The position numbers were made by a program, and so were the translations under genes. Shown piece after piece: positions 27,260 to 35,954 of a DNA stretch of 60,478 nt. The stretch's first letter is position 1. Each line of letters starts with the position of its first letter. Where the stretch lies: positions 1 through 60,478 of the forward strand of contig JAGXHA010000054.1 of assembly GCA_024636475.1 (NCBI GenBank), read 5' to 3'. The notes below the pieces were generated by a model, which saw only the letters and a list, made by a program, of their open reading frames with translations, was not told the DNA's origin and ran no database searches. The DNA is from Roseobacter sp. (GTDB lineage: Bacteria > Pseudomonadota > Alphaproteobacteria > Rhodobacterales > Rhodobacteraceae).

Positions 27260-27584
27260 GCTTTTACGGGCTGTGACGCGCTTCAACACGGTTTTTCAAA
27301 AAACTTGTTCTGAAAATTAGAAAAAATTTAATATGTCAAAGGACAGTTGAGCCGGCGTTCGGAAAACGGGACTTTGATCCTTTCAATCTCGATCTATCCA
27401 TATTTATTGAGGGATCTGAGAAGGCCCGAATTTTTTCTTTATGTCGCACGACATTAGGTAGGGGGTTGCAGCACTGTGCACCCGCAGAAAAACGACTAAA
27501 AAGCCCTTTTTCTTATGGAACATCGATGGCCCAGGCGTGTTGTCTACCCGAGCCGGAAATTAGACTTTATGAAAGGAGAGGGCT
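27260..27584. other. Intergenic stretch after the kinase gene
   Basis: About 325 bases without a credible gene. The first part is AT-rich with a TTTTTCAAAAAA inverted repeat near 27292, a possible weak end signal for the kinase operon. Near the right end lies an EcfG-type promoter for the 52-residue peptide gene. No RNA gene was recognised. Confidence 0.5.
27517..27541 (+). promoter_or_regulatory. Probable EcfG promoter of a 52-residue membrane peptide
   Basis: GGAAC, 16 bases, TGTT, 43 bases before the small gene start. Spacing and elements fit the other EcfG promoters here. If real, it places the peptide in the general stress regulon. Confidence 0.6.
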
Positions 27585-27743
27585 ATGACGATGGATATGT
27601 TCGTTGGATATTTGATGATCCTCACATTGGCAGCAATTGCGATATTCTCACTTACGACCCGCAAACGCGATGACCAAGGCAAAGACAAATGGTCTGGTGT
27701 TCGCTCCGAAAAAGATGATCACGACAGACGTTCGGGTACGTGA
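27585..27743 (+). CDS. 52-residue single-pass membrane peptide
   Basis: ATG 27585 is preceded by AAAGGAGAGGG, a strong ribosome site. The product has one hydrophobic helix (GYLMILTLAAIAIFSLT, residues about 8-25) followed by a charged tail rich in Lys, Arg and Asp. I do not recognise a family. It lies between the stress kinase and the convergent XRE-cupin gene (8 bases apart) and has an EcfG-type promoter. It is short enough to be missed by automated annotation. Confidence 0.65.
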   Translation: MTMDMFVGYLMILTLAAIAIFSLTTRKRDDQGKDKWSGVRSEKDDHDRRSGT

Positions 27744-27751
27744 TGTTGTCG

Positions 27752-28303
27752 TCAGAAACTGGGTGGCGTGCAGGCGCTTACGACGACACAAACAGTTTCG
27801 CCTAGATTTCTGAACCGATGCGGCAACCGGCTGTCAAACAGATAGCCATCGCCCGCCTTCAGCACTTCGCTGGCATTATCAACGGTGACTTCGATTTCGC
27901 CAGAAATTACCACGCCAGCCTCTTCCCCTTCATGCACGATGAACTCAGGCCCCGTATCCGCGCCGGGCGGGTACGTCTCGTGCAGGACCTGCAAAGAATG
28001 CTGCTCGGCATTGCCAAGCTGACGCAGAGAAACCTGACCCTCGCTGGAGGGCGAAATCTTGATAAATTCGCTTTCGCGGTAGAAAACCTTGGAGTTTGTC
28101 CGGTCTTCAAGGGTGGAAAAGAACTCGGCCATGCTGATCGGGATCGCATCAAGCAAGCTTTTCAGCGATGCCACCGATGGACTTGTCTTGTTCTTTTCAA
28201 TCAACGAGATCGTACCGTTGGTGAGGCCAGCCAGATTGGCCAACTCCCGTTGTGAAAGCCCGCGCTCTTCGCGAATCGTTCTTAGCCTTTGACCTATGTC
28301 CAC
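27752..28303 (-). CDS. XRE-cupin transcriptional regulator (PuuR-like)
   Basis: 183 residues. An N-terminal Cro/C1-type helix-turn-helix (GQRLRTIREERGLSQRELANLAGLTNGTISLIEKN) is followed by a C-terminal cupin (residues about 105-178, PPGADTGPEFIVHEGEEAGVV and LPHRF). E. coli PuuR, of the same layout, represses putrescine genes and is released by putrescine. The divergent gene is a GABA-type aminotransferase, which supports a polyamine/GABA regulator. TTAAACGCAA repeats in the intergenic region could be its operators. Confidence 0.88.
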   Translation of the reverse strand: MDIGQRLRTIREERGLSQRELANLAGLTNGTISLIEKNKTSPSVASLKSLLDAIPISMAEFFSTLEDRTNSKVFYRESEFIKISPSSEGQVSLRQLGNAEQHSLQVLHETYPPGADTGPEFIVHEGEEAGVVISGEIEVTVDNASEVLKAGDGYLFDSRLPHRFRNLGETVCVVVSACTPPSF

Positions 28304-28423
28304 ACTTGGCCCCTAAAATTTCTTTTTTGACATCTACCTCGTATCTGCGTGCGATCACAGGCGAAATTTAGCGCACCCTTGGACGCACCGACCTGTCAAA
28401 TTGAAACTTCATTGACAATTAAA

Positions 28424-28453
28424 TTAAACGCAATAAGAGGATTTTAAACGCAA
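28424..28453 (+). promoter_or_regulatory. Direct repeat TTAAACGCAA, possible operator
   Basis: Identical ten-base copies at 28424-28433 and 28444-28453 are 20 bases apart, two helical turns, just upstream of the aminotransferase start. A TTGACA lies at 28412. A related copy (TTAAACGCA) recurs at 31783 in front of the TRAP permease gene. Binding by the adjacent XRE-cupin protein is inference. Confidence 0.4.
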
Positions 28454-28482
28454 CACCCGCGTTCCATTGAAAGGATTTGAAA

Positions 28483-29877
28483 ATGTCCAGCACAGTCAAG
28501 AAGTCTGCCCGCAAGGGTGCCGCCAAAAAAATGACCAAAAGCACAGTTGTACCAGATATGCTTGAAGCGAACTTATCCATCGAGACAAACGCCCAGCTGA
28601 TGGCCCGCCGCGAACTGGCTGTGCCACGCGGTGTTGCTTCTGCTACTACGGTATATGCCAAATATGCCGAGAATGCAGAGCTTTGGGATGTTGATGGCAA
28701 CCGCTACATTGATTTCGTTGGTGGCATTGGCGTGCTTAACACGGGTCACCGTCACCCCAAGGTCATCGCAGCGGCCAAGGCGCAAGAAGATCAGTACACG
28801 CACACAAGCTTTCAGGTTGTGCCGTACGGTCCGTATATCGAGCTGGCTGAAAAGCTGAACGCGCTTGCCCCCGGTGACATGCCCAAAAAGACACTGCTGG
28901 TCACGACAGGTGCCGAAGCGGTCGAAAACGCGGTCAAGATCGCGCGCGCGGCTACGGGACGCCCCGGTGTGATTGCCTTTACCGGCGGATATCACGGCCG
29001 TACCCTGCTGACGCTCGGTCTGACCGGCAAGGTATCGCCCTACAAGAAAGATGTGGGCCCCTTCCCGTCTGATATCTTCCGCGCACCCTTTCCGTCAGCC
29101 CGTGACGGAATCACTGTGCAGGACGCGATCACAGGCCTGAAAAACCTGTTCCTTACAGACGCCCAGCCAGAGCGGGTTGCCGCGATCATCATTGAGCCTG
29201 TGTTGGGCGAAGGTGGCTATACTCCGGTGCCGTTCGACATGATGCGTCAACTGCGCGAAATCTGCGACGAGCACGGCATCTTGCTGATCGCCGACGAAGT
29301 TCAGGCCGGCTTTGGCCGTACCGGAAAGTGGTTTGCGATCGAGCATTCGGGCGTGGTGCCCGACCTGATCACTGTCGCAAAATCGATGGCTGGTGGGTAT
29401 CCGTTGGCAGGTGTTATCGGGCGTGCCGATGTGATGGACGCAATGGCACCCGGCGGCCTGGGTGGCACCTATGGCGGCAACCCGGTTGCATGCGCTGCAT
29501 CCCTGGCAGCCATCGCCGCAATCGAGGAAGAAGGCCTTCTGGAGCGCTCAACCACCATGGGCGAGCACCTAAAGGCCCGGTTCGCCGAGATTGGTGCGCG
29601 CTCTGCTCCGTTCCGGATGTGGGACATCCGCGGTCTGGGCGCGATGATCGCGGTCGAATTCGTCACAGACTTTGACACAGCCAAGGCCGACGGCGATTTC
29701 ACCAAGCGTGTGATTGCGCATGCGATGAAGCGCGGTTTGCTGCTGCTGAGCTGTGGCATGTACGGCAATGCGATCCGTGTGATGGTGCCGCTGACAGCTT
29801 CTGACGCAATCGTCGAAGAGGGTTTGACGATCTTCGAAGAAGCGCTTCAGGCGGCGATGCTTGAACAAGCACACTAA
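28483..29877 (+). CDS. gabT: 4-aminobutyrate-type class III aminotransferase
   Basis: 464 residues from ATG 28483, with AAGGA eight bases ahead. Class III PLP features: GVLNTGHRHPKV, TTGAEAVENAVKIARAATGR, FTGGYHGRT, ADEVQAGFGRTGKWF and Schiff-base Lys300 in LITVAKSMAGG. The set matches GabT/PuuE, which convert 4-aminobutyrate plus 2-oxoglutarate to succinate semialdehyde plus glutamate. The basic, Lys/Ala-rich first 20 residues are unusual for the family. No succinate-semialdehyde dehydrogenase gene follows. Divergence from a PuuR-like regulator supports the GABA/polyamine role. Confidence 0.88.
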   Translation: MSSTVKKSARKGAAKKMTKSTVVPDMLEANLSIETNAQLMARRELAVPRGVASATTVYAKYAENAELWDVDGNRYIDFVGGIGVLNTGHRHPKVIAAAKAQEDQYTHTSFQVVPYGPYIELAEKLNALAPGDMPKKTLLVTTGAEAVENAVKIARAATGRPGVIAFTGGYHGRTLLTLGLTGKVSPYKKDVGPFPSDIFRAPFPSARDGITVQDAITGLKNLFLTDAQPERVAAIIIEPVLGEGGYTPVPFDMMRQLREICDEHGILLIADEVQAGFGRTGKWFAIEHSGVVPDLITVAKSMAGGYPLAGVIGRADVMDAMAPGGLGGTYGGNPVACAASLAAIAAIEEEGLLERSTTMGEHLKARFAEIGARSAPFRMWDIRGLGAMIAVEFVTDFDTAKADGDFTKRVIAHAMKRGLLLLSCGMYGNAIRVMVPLTASDAIVEEGLTIFEEALQAAMLEQAH

Positions 29878-29894
29878 ACTGTTCCAGATCAAGA

Positions 29895-29926
29895 AAGGCG
29901 CGCCGGGAAACCTGCGCGCCTTTTGC
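29895..29926 (+). terminator. Rho-independent terminator after gabT
   Basis: AAGGCGCGC pairs with GCGCGCCTT, followed by a short T run (TTTT, then TTT after GCG), 18 bases after the stop codon. Confidence 0.8.
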
Positions 29927-30746
29927 GTTTATTGACGTTTTCTTTGAAGAAAACGGCCCGGAATTTTTGAAAATTCCGCCTCCCGTATTAATCCGAAGGG
30001 CACAAAACTAGGCTCATGGGCGCGCGCCCAACGGGCTTTTTCGGTAAGCGGGCATCTGCGATTTATTTCGGGCTCTTGTAGGCGCGTATCACCCCTCCCT
30101 GACCGGGTTTACCCCCGACCGTTGCGCAGGATCGAGTATTTTTGTGAAGACGGTCATAGCCCCTCGTCACGAACAATATCCTGAAAACTGTCACTGGAAT
30201 AATGAACCATCCCGACCCGAAGGATCAGCGAATTGAGGGTCAATAAAGCCACCCCGGCGAAGGTGAAAAATCGGGCGAAGGAAGAGATTCTTTGCATGGC
30301 TCTACGTGCGGATGGGCATTTTATGTGCAATGTTGGACGTTGACCTAGCGTGCAGCATGTAAGCAGCAAAATTTTACGTTGTCTGCTGATTGGTACCGCT
30401 ACCGTCGGGATTTTCAATGTTTGATATTCTCAACGACCAATCTTAACCTTCGTCCCGCTGCCCACGGTATTATGAATTTTAAATAATAAATTCAATTAGA
30501 TAACTCATAAAAAATATCCTGATCCGATATGCTTGACCATTAAATCCAACGCCCCCACCCGAATAAGATGAAAACACACAGGGCCGGTAGGGAAGCCTGA
30601 TCTGACCCCGTGAGCGGAAGAATTCATCGCTTTGCAACCAAAAATGTTACTTGTTTTACGTTGATATATCTGCGCTCATTTTACATATCACCGTAACACC
30701 GCGCCTTTTTGACGCGGGTTCAAAGTAAAAAATTGGGAGACTTCAA
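29927..30746. other. Long intergenic region with several hairpins
   Basis: About 820 bases with no confident gene. Visible structures are CGGAATTT/AAATTCCG with a four-base loop (29959-29978), the palindrome GGGCGCGCGCCC (30018-30029), and GCCC-AAC-GGGC followed by five T (30026-30041), which resembles a compact terminator. These could bound a small RNA. The region 30420-30700 is AT-rich, as expected for the promoter area of the TAXI gene. One short minus-strand frame is listed separately. Confidence 0.4.
30154..30297 (-). CDS. Possible 47-residue membrane peptide
   Basis: A short frame starting ATG 30297 with one hydrophobic helix (FARFFTFAGVALLTLNSLILRVG) and a polar acidic tail. No clear ribosome site precedes it, and I recognise no family. 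It is listed because the composition is protein-like in an otherwise empty region; it may be chance. Confidence 0.2.
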   Translation of the reverse strand: MQRISSFARFFTFAGVALLTLNSLILRVGMVHYSSDSFQDIVRDEGL

Positions 30747-31706
30747 ATGACGATTTTCAAGTCCATAGCCATCGCATCCGCGCTTGTCGCGGGCACTGCT
30801 GCGACGGCGCAGGAGAAATTTATCACCATCGGAACTGGCGGCCAAACGGGCGTTTATTTTGTCGTGGGCCAGTCGATCTGCCGCCTTGTAAACCGCGACA
30901 GCGCCACAACCGGTTTGAAGTGTACTGCGCCTTCCACAGGCGGTTCCATCGCCAACATCAACGCCATCAAGGCAGGTGATATGGATATGGGCGTTGCCCA
31001 ATCCGATTGGCAGTTCCACGCCTATAATGGGACCTCGCAGTTCGAGGGTGACAAGTTTGATAAAGAGCGCGCAGTTTTCTCTGTCCACTCCGAGCCGTTC
31101 ACCGTGATCGCGCGTGCCGATGCAGGGATCAACAGCTTTGATGACCTCAAGGGCAAGCGCGTCAACGTGGGTAACCCCGGTTCCGGACAGCTGGCAACAA
31201 TGGAAGTCGTGCTGGACGCCAAAGGCTGGTCGATGGCCGACTTTGCGCTCGCATCCGAGCTGAAGCCAGCCGAACAGGCTGCCGCTTTGGGCGATAACAA
31301 GGTCGATGCGATCATCTACACCGTGGGCCACCCGAACGGGTCGATCCAAGAAGCGGTTTCCACCGTGGATGCCAAGCTGGTGCCGGTTGAAGGCGAAGCG
31401 ATTGACAAGCTGGTCGCAGACAACCCCTTCTACGCCTATGCGACCGTTCCTGGTGGCATGTACAAAGGGACAGACAGCGATGTGAAAACATTCGGTGTCA
31501 AAGCGACGTTTGTGACGTCTTCGGATGTTGAAGACGATGTTGTGTACGAAGTTGTAAAAGCGGTTTTTGACAACTTTGACCGCTTCAAGAAATTGCACCC
31601 TGCGTTTGAGAACCTGAAAGAAGAAGAGATGATCAGCGACGGTCTGTCCGCACCACTGCACGACGGCGCTGTGAAGTACTACAAAGAGCGTGGCTGGATC
31701 GAGTAA
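30747..31706 (+). CDS. TAXI family TRAP transporter solute-binding protein
   Basis: 319 residues with a cleavable signal peptide (SIAIASALVAGTAATAQ). The TAXI family core is visible: ITIGTGGQTGVYFVVGQSICRLV at the start of the mature protein and GKRVNVGNPGSGQLATMEVVL. The ATG has GGGAG nine bases upstream. It binds the substrate in the periplasm and delivers it to the fused permease encoded next. Known TAXI ligands include glutamate and related carboxylates, but the ligand here is unknown. An intergenic hairpin separates it from the permease gene. Confidence 0.93.
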   Translation: MTIFKSIAIASALVAGTAATAQEKFITIGTGGQTGVYFVVGQSICRLVNRDSATTGLKCTAPSTGGSIANINAIKAGDMDMGVAQSDWQFHAYNGTSQFEGDKFDKERAVFSVHSEPFTVIARADAGINSFDDLKGKRVNVGNPGSGQLATMEVVLDAKGWSMADFALASELKPAEQAAALGDNKVDAIIYTVGHPNGSIQEAVSTVDAKLVPVEGEAIDKLVADNPFYAYATVPGGMYKGTDSDVKTFGVKATFVTSSDVEDDVVYEVVKAVFDNFDRFKKLHPAFENLKEEEMISDGLSAPLHDGAVKYYKERGWIE

Positions 31707-31727
31707 TCCACCAGTTTCAAGCCAACG

Positions 31728-31754
31728 GTAAAAGCGGGCACCGTCCGCTTTTAC
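31728..31754 (+). other. Intercistronic hairpin between TAXI binding protein and permease
   Basis: GTAAAAGCGG and CCGCTTTTAC form a perfect ten-pair stem with a seven-base loop, and no T run follows. This fits an mRNA-stabilising or partial attenuation structure that keeps the binding protein more abundant than the permease. Confidence 0.6.
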
Positions 31755-31825
31755 ACACTCGATAACCAGTGCCTGTCCAGATTTAAACGCACACCTGTCC
31801 TAAGGCGGGGCCACCAAGGGGACGA

Positions 31826-34597
31826 ATGATGTCAAACAACGATCAACAGCAAGCCGCTGCCGTAGAAGCTGCTGCTGCCGGAAAAGGCGGGCTGAGCCAG
31901 CTTGAACTTGATGAACTCGTCGCGTCCTCTGACACAGGTGGTCGATCTGCAATGGGCGGCGTTGGTGTTTTCCTTGCCATGACCGCGCTGGCGTGGTCGC
32001 TTTTCCAGCTTTGGATCGCATCGCCTGTTCCCTTTATTGTCGGTTGGGGTGTCTTTAACGACACCGAGACCCGCTCGATCCACCTTGCTTTCGCTATTTT
32101 CCTTGGCATCACAGCCTTTCCCGCCGCCCGCACGAAGGTGCAGCTGGGTTTGGGCATTCTCGTGCCGATTATTTTGGCTTACCTGTTTATGGTTGGTGCC
32201 AAAGACGGAACATCAACATGGTGGATCCCCTTGGTCGCCATTGCTGTTGTTGCCACGGTTGTTTTAGGATCCCCCAAAGACCGCATTCCGGTTTGGGAAT
32301 GGATTTTGGCCGTCGTCGGTGCTGCATCTGCCCTGTATCTTTTCGTTTATTACCGCGAGATTTCCGGCCGCGTCGGTGCGCCCAACATGCAAGACATGGT
32401 CGTCTTTGTCGTTGGCATCATGATCTTGCTCGAGGCGACGCGCCGTGCGCTTGGGCCAGCGCTGATGATCGTGGCGTCTGTTTTCCTGATCTACAACGTG
32501 CTTGGACCAAGCATGCCAGACATCATCGCACACAAGGGCAACAGCCTGTCCGAGATCGTGAACCACCAGTGGATTACGACAGAAGGTGTGTTCGGGATCG
32601 CACTTGGCGTGTCCACCTCCTTTGTTTTCCTGTTTGTTCTGTTTGGCGCGCTGCTGGATAAGGCCGGCGCTGGCAATTATTTCATCCAAGTGGCGTTCAG
32701 CCTCATGGGTCACATGAAGGGCGGGCCTGCGAAGGCCGCCGTTGTTTCGTCAGCCATGACAGGCCTAATCTCGGGTTCGTCCATCGCGAACGTGGTGACC
32801 ACAGGTACATTTACCATTCCGTTGATGAAGAAAGTCGGTTTCAGTTCTGAAAAGGCAGGCGCGGTCGAGGTCGCGTCCTCTGTCAACGGACAGATCATGC
32901 CACCCGTCATGGGGGCTGCGGCGTTCCTGATGGTCGAATATGTCGGTATTCCGTATTTCGACGTGGTCAAGCATGCGTTCTTGCCTGCGGTTATTTCCTA
33001 TATTGCGCTGGTGTACATCGTCCATCTCGAGGCCTTGAAGGCCGGTATGGTCGGGCTTGAGCGTCCCTATACGCCCAAGCCAATTGTCCAGCGTTTGCTG
33101 GTGTCGGCGTTCATCGTTGCCTGCATTTGTGCGCTTAGCTTTGCGGTTTACTATGGCATGGGCTGGTTGCGCCCTGCATTCCCCAACAGCGCGGGCTACA
33201 TTATTTTCGTCGTTTTGACAGCGGTTTATGCTGGTCTGCTTTACATCGGCTCAAAAGAAAAGCCGCTGATCCTGGATGATCCGAACGAGCCGGTAACCCG
33301 TTTGCCAATGCCCGGGCCGACTGTACGCTCTGGCCTGCACTTTATCCTGCCCATCGTAGTTCTTGTCTGGGCTTTGATGGTTGACCGTTTGTCCCCCGGT
33401 CTGTCCGCCTTCTGGGCAACGGTATATATGGTGTTTATCCTCATCACCCAGCGTCCGCTGATGGCAATCTTCCGGGGCGAAAGCCAATTCGCCAACGATG
33501 TTGCCGCCGGTTTCAAAGACCTGATCGACGGTCTGGTCGTTGGTGCGCGCAACATGATCGGGATCGGTATCGCCACGGCGACTGCGGGTATTATCGTTGG
33601 TGTTGTCAGCCAGACCGGCGTTGGTTCTGCCTTGGCCGACGTGGTTGAGGTGCTGTCAGGCGGCAATATCCTTGCCATTTTGTTCCTGACCGCGATCCTG
33701 TCACTTATCTTGGGAATGGGTCTGCCGACTACGGCGAACTATATCGTTGTGTCCGCTCTGCTTGCCCCTGTTATCGTGACGCTGGGCCAGCAAAACGGTA
33801 TGTTCGTGCCGCTGATCGCGGTGCACCTGTTCGTGTTCTACTTCGGCATCATGGCTGATGTCACACCTCCAGTAGGTCTGGCCAGTTTTGCTGCGGCAGC
33901 CGTATCCGGTGGTGATCCGATCAAGACCGGCGCTGTCGCGTTCTTTTATTCGCTTCGTACCGCCGCCTTGCCGTTCCTGTTCATCTTCAACACGGAATTG
34001 CTGCTGATCAACGTGACGATGTTCCAAGGCATATTTGTCTTCATTGTCGCGACGATTGCGATGTTGCTGTTCGCAGCAGCAACCCAAGGGTGGTTTATTG
34101 CCAAGAACCGTTTCTATGAAACGATTGCCCTGCTTTTGATCGCTTTCACGTTGTTCCGGCCGGGCTTCTGGATGGACATGGTCTTCCCCCCCTATCTTGA
34201 GGAAGCACCAACCGAGCTTGTTCAGGCCGCTGCAGACACGCCAATCGGCCAGGACTTGCGCCTGCGGGTGTCCGGTATTGGCGATCTGGGAGATCCAATT
34301 GAATTTGTGGCGCTTTTGCCGATCATCGCGGGCACCACAGGCGAGGAAAAACTGGAGGCTGCAGGTATTGCGACGCGGATGGATGGCGAAAAAATGATCA
34401 TCGATGATGTGGCATATGATTCATCTGCTTCAAATGCCGGATTGGATTGGGATCAAGAAGTGATTCGTGTCCTTAAACCTGTGCCGACGCCAAGCAAATA
34501 TTGGATGTTCTTACCCGCACTCCTGTTGCTTGCGCTGGTCGTGATGCTGCAAAGGGGCCGCAATGCGCGTGGCACCCGGCAAACGGCAGCGGCGTAA
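31826..34597 (+). CDS. TAXI TRAP transporter fused permease (4TM-12TM)
   Basis: 923 residues with about 18 membrane helices, combining the small DctQ-like and large DctM-like subunits, as is usual for TAXI systems. The DctM part has GLISGSSIANVVTTGTFTIP and SSVNGQIMPPVMGAAAFLMVE, the substrate/sodium region. After the last transport helices, a soluble DUF3394-like segment (about residues 795-885) precedes one more helix. Secondary transport is driven by a sodium or proton gradient. It starts ATGATG at 31826; either can serve. It belongs with the binding protein just upstream and probably supplies substrate to the enzymes that follow. Confidence 0.93.
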   Translation: MMSNNDQQQAAAVEAAAAGKGGLSQLELDELVASSDTGGRSAMGGVGVFLAMTALAWSLFQLWIASPVPFIVGWGVFNDTETRSIHLAFAIFLGITAFPAARTKVQLGLGILVPIILAYLFMVGAKDGTSTWWIPLVAIAVVATVVLGSPKDRIPVWEWILAVVGAASALYLFVYYREISGRVGAPNMQDMVVFVVGIMILLEATRRALGPALMIVASVFLIYNVLGPSMPDIIAHKGNSLSEIVNHQWITTEGVFGIALGVSTSFVFLFVLFGALLDKAGAGNYFIQVAFSLMGHMKGGPAKAAVVSSAMTGLISGSSIANVVTTGTFTIPLMKKVGFSSEKAGAVEVASSVNGQIMPPVMGAAAFLMVEYVGIPYFDVVKHAFLPAVISYIALVYIVHLEALKAGMVGLERPYTPKPIVQRLLVSAFIVACICALSFAVYYGMGWLRPAFPNSAGYIIFVVLTAVYAGLLYIGSKEKPLILDDPNEPVTRLPMPGPTVRSGLHFILPIVVLVWALMVDRLSPGLSAFWATVYMVFILITQRPLMAIFRGESQFANDVAAGFKDLIDGLVVGARNMIGIGIATATAGIIVGVVSQTGVGSALADVVEVLSGGNILAILFLTAILSLILGMGLPTTANYIVVSALLAPVIVTLGQQNGMFVPLIAVHLFVFYFGIMADVTPPVGLASFAAAAVSGGDPIKTGAVAFFYSLRTAALPFLFIFNTELLLINVTMFQGIFVFIVATIAMLLFAAATQGWFIAKNRFYETIALLLIAFTLFRPGFWMDMVFPPYLEEAPTELVQAAADTPIGQDLRLRVSGIGDLGDPIEFVALLPIIAGTTGEEKLEAAGIATRMDGEKMIIDDVAYDSSASNAGLDWDQEVIRVLKPVPTPSKYWMFLPALLLLALVVMLQRGRNARGTRQTAAA

Positions 34598-34709
34598 GTA
34601 AAAAATGTGCATGTTACGCATAGAAGCCATGCAATGGGCGCTTGGATTGTCACCACGTCGTTGGTTTTATCTTGCCAGCGAAGGGTCTATGAACACTCCG
34701 ACTTGCGCT

Positions 34710-34734
34710 TCTGGCAGGGATGTTTTCTGCCAGA
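34710..34734 (+). other. Hairpin before the nitrilase gene
   Basis: TCTGGCAG and CTGCCAGA form an eight-pair stem with a nine-base loop, 28 bases before the nitrilase start. No T run follows, so it is more likely an RNA-processing or regulatory structure than a terminator. Confidence 0.4.
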
Positions 34735-34762
34735 TCAGCGCCTATGGACGGAGTGACCAGTT

Positions 34763-35875
34763 ATGACACCTTTTGCAATTGCCGGCGTACAGATGTACGT
34801 CAACGCCTTGGAATCCAACGTTGAGGGCATGATCCAGCGGCTTGATATCTTGATGGCGCGATTTCCTTGGACCCAAATGGTTCTGTTTTCGGAGCTGGCA
34901 CCGTTTGGTCCGCTGGACCGTTTTGCCTTGCCGCCAGAAAATGAAACGCTTGAGCAATTTCAGGCGGCCGCGATCAAGCACCGCGTTTGGCTGATCCCAG
35001 GATCGATGTTCCTTGAGAACCCAGAAGACGGCCGCGTGTATAACACAGCCGTCGTGATCAACCCCGAAGGCGAAATCATCCGCCGTTACGCCAAAATGTT
35101 CCCGTTCCGGCCATATGAATCCGGTATCGCTGCGGGTACGGAATTTTGTGTGTTTGATGTGCCGGACGTTGGCCGCTTTGGTCTGTCGATCTGCTATGAT
35201 ATGTGGTTCCCCGAAACCACGCGCCAACTGACCAGCCAAGGTGTCGAAGTGTTGCTGACCCCGGTGCTGACCGGCACAACAGACCGCGATGCCGAATTGG
35301 CCATTGCGCGCGCAACAGCGGCACAATTCCAGTGCTATGTTTTTGCGGTCAATGGCTTGGGGGCAGGCGGCGTCGGCAAATCGCTGGTCGTCGATCCGAC
35401 ATCGATGGTTCTGCACCAGTCTGCCGGCCAGGAAGACATGTTCCCGATCGAAGTAGACATGTCGATGGTTCGACGTCAGCGCGAAACCGGGATGAAAGGT
35501 TTGGGGCAGGTTCTGAAATCCTTCCGCGACCGGTCGACCGATTTTTCGATTTACGACCGCAATAGTGGCACCGACGTGTATTTGAATACGCTTGGTCCGC
35601 TTGAGGTGCCACATCAGGGAACACGTGCTGGTTTGCATGTGGATGTTCCGGCCCAACGTGTGCCCGATGCACCTGTGTTCAAGGGCCAGGATGTTGTTTC
35701 AGGCTTTGCGCAGCCTCAGCCGGAATTCGCACCTGAACCCCTACCAAATGTTACGGCGGGGACAGCGGCAGCCCCCGCCGTTGCCCCCGTTCCCGCAGTT
35801 CCGACTGCGGCCACACCTAATCCACCCGTAAAGCTTGGCAAACATGTCGACAGCGGGGAAACACCCAGCGGCTAG
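34763..35875 (+). CDS. Carbon-nitrogen hydrolase (nitrilase superfamily)
   Basis: 370 residues. The catalytic triad of the nitrilase fold is visible: Glu44 (FSELAPFG), Lys111 (RYAKMFPF) and Cys144 (LSICYDMWFPE), so it should be an active amidase. The typical domain ends near residue 280. The last 90 residues are an extension rich in Pro, Ala and Val, unusual for the family. Members relevant to this context are omega-amidases and N-carbamoylputrescine amidases. It is the first of five collinear enzyme genes following the TRAP system, spaced by short gaps. Confidence 0.88.
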   Translation: MTPFAIAGVQMYVNALESNVEGMIQRLDILMARFPWTQMVLFSELAPFGPLDRFALPPENETLEQFQAAAIKHRVWLIPGSMFLENPEDGRVYNTAVVINPEGEIIRRYAKMFPFRPYESGIAAGTEFCVFDVPDVGRFGLSICYDMWFPETTRQLTSQGVEVLLTPVLTGTTDRDAELAIARATAAQFQCYVFAVNGLGAGGVGKSLVVDPTSMVLHQSAGQEDMFPIEVDMSMVRRQRETGMKGLGQVLKSFRDRSTDFSIYDRNSGTDVYLNTLGPLEVPHQGTRAGLHVDVPAQRVPDAPVFKGQDVVSGFAQPQPEFAPEPLPNVTAGTAAAPAVAPVPAVPTAATPNPPVKLGKHVDSGETPSG

Positions 35876-35954
35876 GCTGGTGCACTTGGGGCCGGTCACA
35901 CCCTGACCGGTCCCTAGAGTGGATCAGAGGCACGCAAATAGTGGAGCACGATTG

